This document shows positions 43,953 through 46,960 of a DNA stretch of 46,960 bases, one piece after another. A program made the position numbers and the translations under genes. The DNA is taken from assembly GCA_018222915.1 (NCBI GenBank), contig JAAEZI010000017.1:1-46960 (forward strand), written 5' to 3'. This stretch comes from Algicola sp. GTDB taxonomy: Bacteria; Bacteroidota; Bacteroidia; Flavobacteriales; Flavobacteriaceae. Numbering within the stretch: the first letter of the stretch is position 1; every line of letters starts with the position of its first letter. The notes under the pieces are model-generated. The model saw only the letters and a program-made list of their open reading frames with translations. It was not told the DNA's origin and searched no databases.

Positions 43953-45233
43953 ATGGATAGGGAAACCAACAGAAGTTTTAGATTTGATTGGATAACCATT
44001 GGCCTATTCCTATTACTGGTTGGATTTGGTTGGCTGAACATCATGTCGGCTTCTCATGAAGGCGATATTCAAAGTTATTTTGACATGAGCCAACTCTATG
44101 GTAAACAAGCCGTATTTATTGGGCTTACCTTTGTTCTTATTGTACTCATCCTATCAGTTGAAGCGAAGTTTTATGAACAGTTCGCCAGTGTGATATACAT
44201 TGTTGCTATGCTGGCTTTAGTCGGTTTATTTATCTTCGGTAAGGATGTGAATGGTGCACGCTCTTGGTATGGCATTGGTTCGATGACCATTCAACCTAGT
44301 GAATTTGCAAAATTCGCCACTGCACTTGCCATCGCCAAATATATGAGTGATCTCCAAACTGACATGAATACCTTAAAGGATCAATTGAAGGCTGTGGTCA
44401 TCATTATGATTCCAGCGATTTTAATATTACTTCAAAACGACGCTGGTAGCACCTTGGTTTATGCCTCCTTCTTTTTTGTCTTTTATAGAGAAGGCCTACA
44501 GCAAATATATTTAGCCATTGCACTTTCTGTAATTATACTTGCCGTGCTTAGTTTAAAATTTGGCATCATTGTGACGTCTGTTATTGCAGGATTATTCATA
44601 ACAGGCATGTATTTTTTTCGGAAGAAAAAGCGCGCGTCCATCTTACAATATATCGTCATCCTTTTGGTCTGTATTTCCTTTTCATCAGGTGTCAATTTAT
44701 TTTACAAACATGTTTTAAAACCACATCAACAGAATAGAATTAGTCTTTGGTTGCGTCTGGAAAAAGATCCTAACAAATTGGAGCAGATGAAAAAAGAGGA
44801 GGCCTACAATCTCATTCAATCTGAAAAAGCTATTAGCTCTGGAGGCTTAACTGGTAAAGGGTTTATGCAAGGCACGAGAACTACAGGAAAATTCGTGCCA
44901 GAGCAAGAAACCGATTATATTTTTAGCACTGTAGGTGAGGAATGGGGATTTTTTGGCAGCGCATTTGTGGTCTTGCTTTTTATGGCGCTCATTATTCGTG
45001 TCCTTTACCTCGCTGAATCCCAAAAATCTCAATTTAGTCGTGTTTATGGTTATGGCGTAGCCTCTATCCTATTTTTACATTTTACGATAAATACAGGTAT
45101 GGTTATGGGCCTTATTCCTACCGTCGGTATTCCGTTACCATTTTTCAGCTATGGTGGCTCCGGACTTTGGGGCTTTACGATACTACTCTTTATTTTTGTG
45201 AAGCTAGATAGCAATAAGATTAACGAATGGTAA
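43953..45233 (+). CDS. rodA: Rod shape-determining glycosyltransferase RodA (SEDS)
   Basis: A 426-residue SEDS family protein with about ten transmembrane helices. The WLNIMSASHEGD start of the first loop, the GARSWYGIGSMTIQPSEFAK segment and the C-terminal PTVGIPLPFFSYGGSG are SEDS signatures; the periplasmic loop holds SGGLTGKGFMQG and PEQETDYIFSTVGEE. RodA polymerises lipid II into glycan strands with PBP2 as partner. The last gene of the cell-shape operon. Confidence 0.96.
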   Translation: MDRETNRSFRFDWITIGLFLLLVGFGWLNIMSASHEGDIQSYFDMSQLYGKQAVFIGLTFVLIVLILSVEAKFYEQFASVIYIVAMLALVGLFIFGKDVNGARSWYGIGSMTIQPSEFAKFATALAIAKYMSDLQTDMNTLKDQLKAVVIIMIPAILILLQNDAGSTLVYASFFFVFYREGLQQIYLAIALSVIILAVLSLKFGIIVTSVIAGLFITGMYFFRKKKRASILQYIVILLVCISFSSGVNLFYKHVLKPHQQNRISLWLRLEKDPNKLEQMKKEEAYNLIQSEKAISSGGLTGKGFMQGTRTTGKFVPEQETDYIFSTVGEEWGFFGSAFVVLLFMALIIRVLYLAESQKSQFSRVYGYGVASILFLHFTINTGMVMGLIPTVGIPLPFFSYGGSGLWGFTILLFIFVKLDSNKINEW

Positions 45234-45308
45234 GAGATGACTGCCAAATATGATCCTACTTCTATTTTTTGGATTTGAGTTATAGCAACCTAAGCCAAAG
45301 CGAGATAA

Positions 45309-46960
45309 CTAATTCAAGCTGTCTAAACTCGCTTTAATCGTTTCAATCTTAGCCAAGGCATCGGCCTCTTTTTTACGTTCAGAAGCGACGACTTGCTCTG
45401 GCGCACCAGCTACAAAGCGCTCATTAGATAATTTCTTCTGTACCGATTTTAGGAAACCTTCCGTGTAATTTAATTCATCCGTCAATTTCTTGATTTCAGC
45501 TTCTACATCAATACTTCCTTCCATTGGAATAAAGTATTCATTAGATTTCACGCGAAATGTCAAAGCTCCTTCCAAAGGCTCATTTATATAATTAAACGAG
45601 TCCAAGTTGCCGAGTTTAGTAATTACCTCATCAAACGTTGTTGTGACATTGTCATTATTGACTACAGAAAACCCTATGGCTTCTTTAAAAGCAATATTTT
45701 TCTGCTTTCTAATATTTCGGATACCAGACACCACCTCAGCGGCAAAGTCGAATTCTGAAATCAATTGATCATTGATCGGTTTGGACTCTGGCCAGCTAGC
45801 AATAATTAAAGCCTCCTCGGGAGTGCGTTCTTTAATATAATGCCATATTTCTTCTGTCAAGAATGGCATGAATGGATGTAATATTTTTAAAATATCTTCA
45901 AAGATGCTATTAATACTCTCGAAGGTTTTACCATCTACTGGTTGCTGGTAAGCCGGTTTTACAATTTCTAATAACCAAGAGGCAAAATCATCCCATATCA
46001 ACTTATACGTGGCCATTAACGCGTCACTCAAACGATATTTACTGAAATGATCCTCAATTTCTGAAATGGTCTTTTGAAATTTGGAGTCAAACCATTCTAT
46101 GGCAATTTTACTCGAGTTGGGCTGACTAATTTCTGTGTCTACGTCCCAACCTTTTACCAACCTAAAAGCGTTCCATATTTTATTAGCAAATTGCTTGCCT
46201 TGCTGACACAAATCTTCATCAAACATCAAATCATTTCCTGCGGCAGAACTCAACAACAAACCAACACGCACACCATCTGCTCCATAATCATCAATCAGTT
46301 TCAGCGCATCTGGTGAGTTCCCTAAAGACTTCGACATTTTTCGTCGCTGTTTATCGCGTACTAAGCCCGTCAAATAGACATTTTCAAAAGGACGTTCTCC
46401 TTTATATTCATAACCTGCAATAATCATTCTCGCGACCCAGAAAAATAAAATATCAGGTCCAGTTACTAAGTCGTTTGTCGGATAATAATATTGTATCTCT
46501 TCATTTTCTGGATGACGAATACCATCAAAAACACTTATAGGCCACAGCCAAGAACTAAACCAGGTGTCCAAAGCATCTGCATCTTGCGTTAAATCTGCCG
46601 CAGTTAAATTGGGATTACTCGATTTCTCCTGAGCTAACTTTAATGCTTCCTCTGCAGTTTCAGCCACAACGAAATCAGATGAACCATCACCGTAATAATA
46701 AGCGGGAATTTGTTGTCCCCAAAGTAACTGTCTTGAAATGTTCCAATCTCGGATATTCTCCATCCAGTGTCGATAGGTATTTTCAAATTTCTTAGGGAAT
46801 AACTTTACATCACCTGTTTTAAGCACGGCATCAATAGCAGGTTGTGCTAAATCTTGCATTTTTAAAAACCACTGATCACTCAAACGCGGTTCAATAACCG
46901 CTTTAGTACGCTCAGAAGATCCTACTATATTCATATGATTGTCGGTGTTCACCATAATAA
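45309..46960 (-). CDS. valS: Valyl-tRNA synthetase, C-terminal part (5' end outside window)
   Basis: About 550 residues of the class I ValRS, which attaches valine to tRNA-Val. The frame is open to position 46960 and the N-terminal half with the HIGH motif and most of the editing domain is missing from the window; the ATG at 46955 is internal, not the gene start. Visible are WNISRQLLWGQQIPAYYYGD, the KMSKS signature in RRKMSKSLGNSPDAL, the anticodon-binding domain and the C-terminal coiled coil (EIKKLTDELNYTEGFLKSV) that contacts tRNA. Convergent with rodA; no clear terminator in the 75-base gap. Confidence 0.95.
   Translation of the reverse strand, partial: IMVNTDNHMNIVGSSERTKAVIEPRLSDQWFLKMQDLAQPAIDAVLKTGDVKLFPKKFENTYRHWMENIRDWNISRQLLWGQQIPAYYYGDGSSDFVVAETAEEALKLAQEKSSNPNLTAADLTQDADALDTWFSSWLWPISVFDGIRHPENEEIQYYYPTNDLVTGPDILFFWVARMIIAGYEYKGERPFENVYLTGLVRDKQRRKMSKSLGNSPDALKLIDDYGADGVRVGLLLSSAAGNDLMFDEDLCQQGKQFANKIWNAFRLVKGWDVDTEISQPNSSKIAIEWFDSKFQKTISEIEDHFSKYRLSDALMATYKLIWDDFASWLLEIVKPAYQQPVDGKTFESINSIFEDILKILHPFMPFLTEEIWHYIKERTPEEALIIASWPESKPINDQLISEFDFAAEVVSGIRNIRKQKNIAFKEAIGFSVVNNDNVTTTFDEVITKLGNLDSFNYINEPLEGALTFRVKSNEYFIPMEGSIDVEAEIKKLTDELNYTEGFLKSVQKKLSNERFVAGAPEQVVASERKKEADALAKIETIKASLDSLN

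Overview
The window is a chromosomal segment of a Flavobacteriaceae-type Bacteroidetes. The evidence is a complete gldK-gldL-gldM-gldN block (gliding motility / type IX secretion core), an exosortase F pair, flavobacterial families such as HYC_CC_PP and DUF983, low GC content, and promoters that fit the Bacteroidetes -7 consensus TAnnTTTG with few Shine-Dalgarno sites. It is mostly housekeeping sequence with several accessory loci. I saw no phage, transposase or CRISPR array.

Layout. 1-1.5 kb: the 5' part of an initiator tRNA-Met, a secreted plant-type LRR protein and a small CPXCG protein. 1.5-7.1 kb: a leftward RND efflux operon (adaptor, pump, TolC-like outer membrane protein). 7.2-10.7 kb: an ABC-F ATPase, divergent DUF983 and a FAD oxidoreductase. 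10.7-19.2 kb, all leftward: topA, an arginase-fold protein that has lost several metal ligands, then gldKLMN. 19.4-21.1 kb: two lipoproteins. 21.2-29.4 kb, rightward: miaB, a sigma-54 activator, a DUF11-type lipoprotein, an LptE-like lipoprotein, a TPR protein, secG, groES and groEL. 29.6-31 kb: a lipoprotein gene with a decayed paralogous fragment behind it, and a tiny basic ORF with its own terminator. 31-35 kb, leftward: a cysteine-rich metal-handling operon (HYC_CC_PP, HMA-MauE fusion, TonB-dependent receptor, periplasmic HMA protein). 35-36 kb: exosortase XrtF and its partner. 36-37.7 kb: a GAF/fRMsr-like protein and a MacB-like permease. 37.8-45.2 kb, rightward: purH, then the cell-shape operon mreB-mreC-mreD-mrdA-rodA. 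45.3 kb to the end: the C-terminal part of valS, cut by the window edge.

How the parts may work together. topA through gldN is co-oriented but gldK has its own promoter. The sigma-54 activator lies about 3.5 kb upstream of groES, whose upstream region carries a well-spaced -24/-12 element (TGGCACA-N4-TAGCA), so chaperonin expression may be under sigma-54 control. The metal operon reads as an outer-membrane importer plus CxxC/CC carriers and a redox-type membrane protein.

Most worth following up: the sigma-54/groESL link, the arginase pseudoenzyme beside the T9SS genes, the HMA-MauE/TonB operon, the small basic ORF, and the paralog remnant. None is proven to be a new system from sequence alone.
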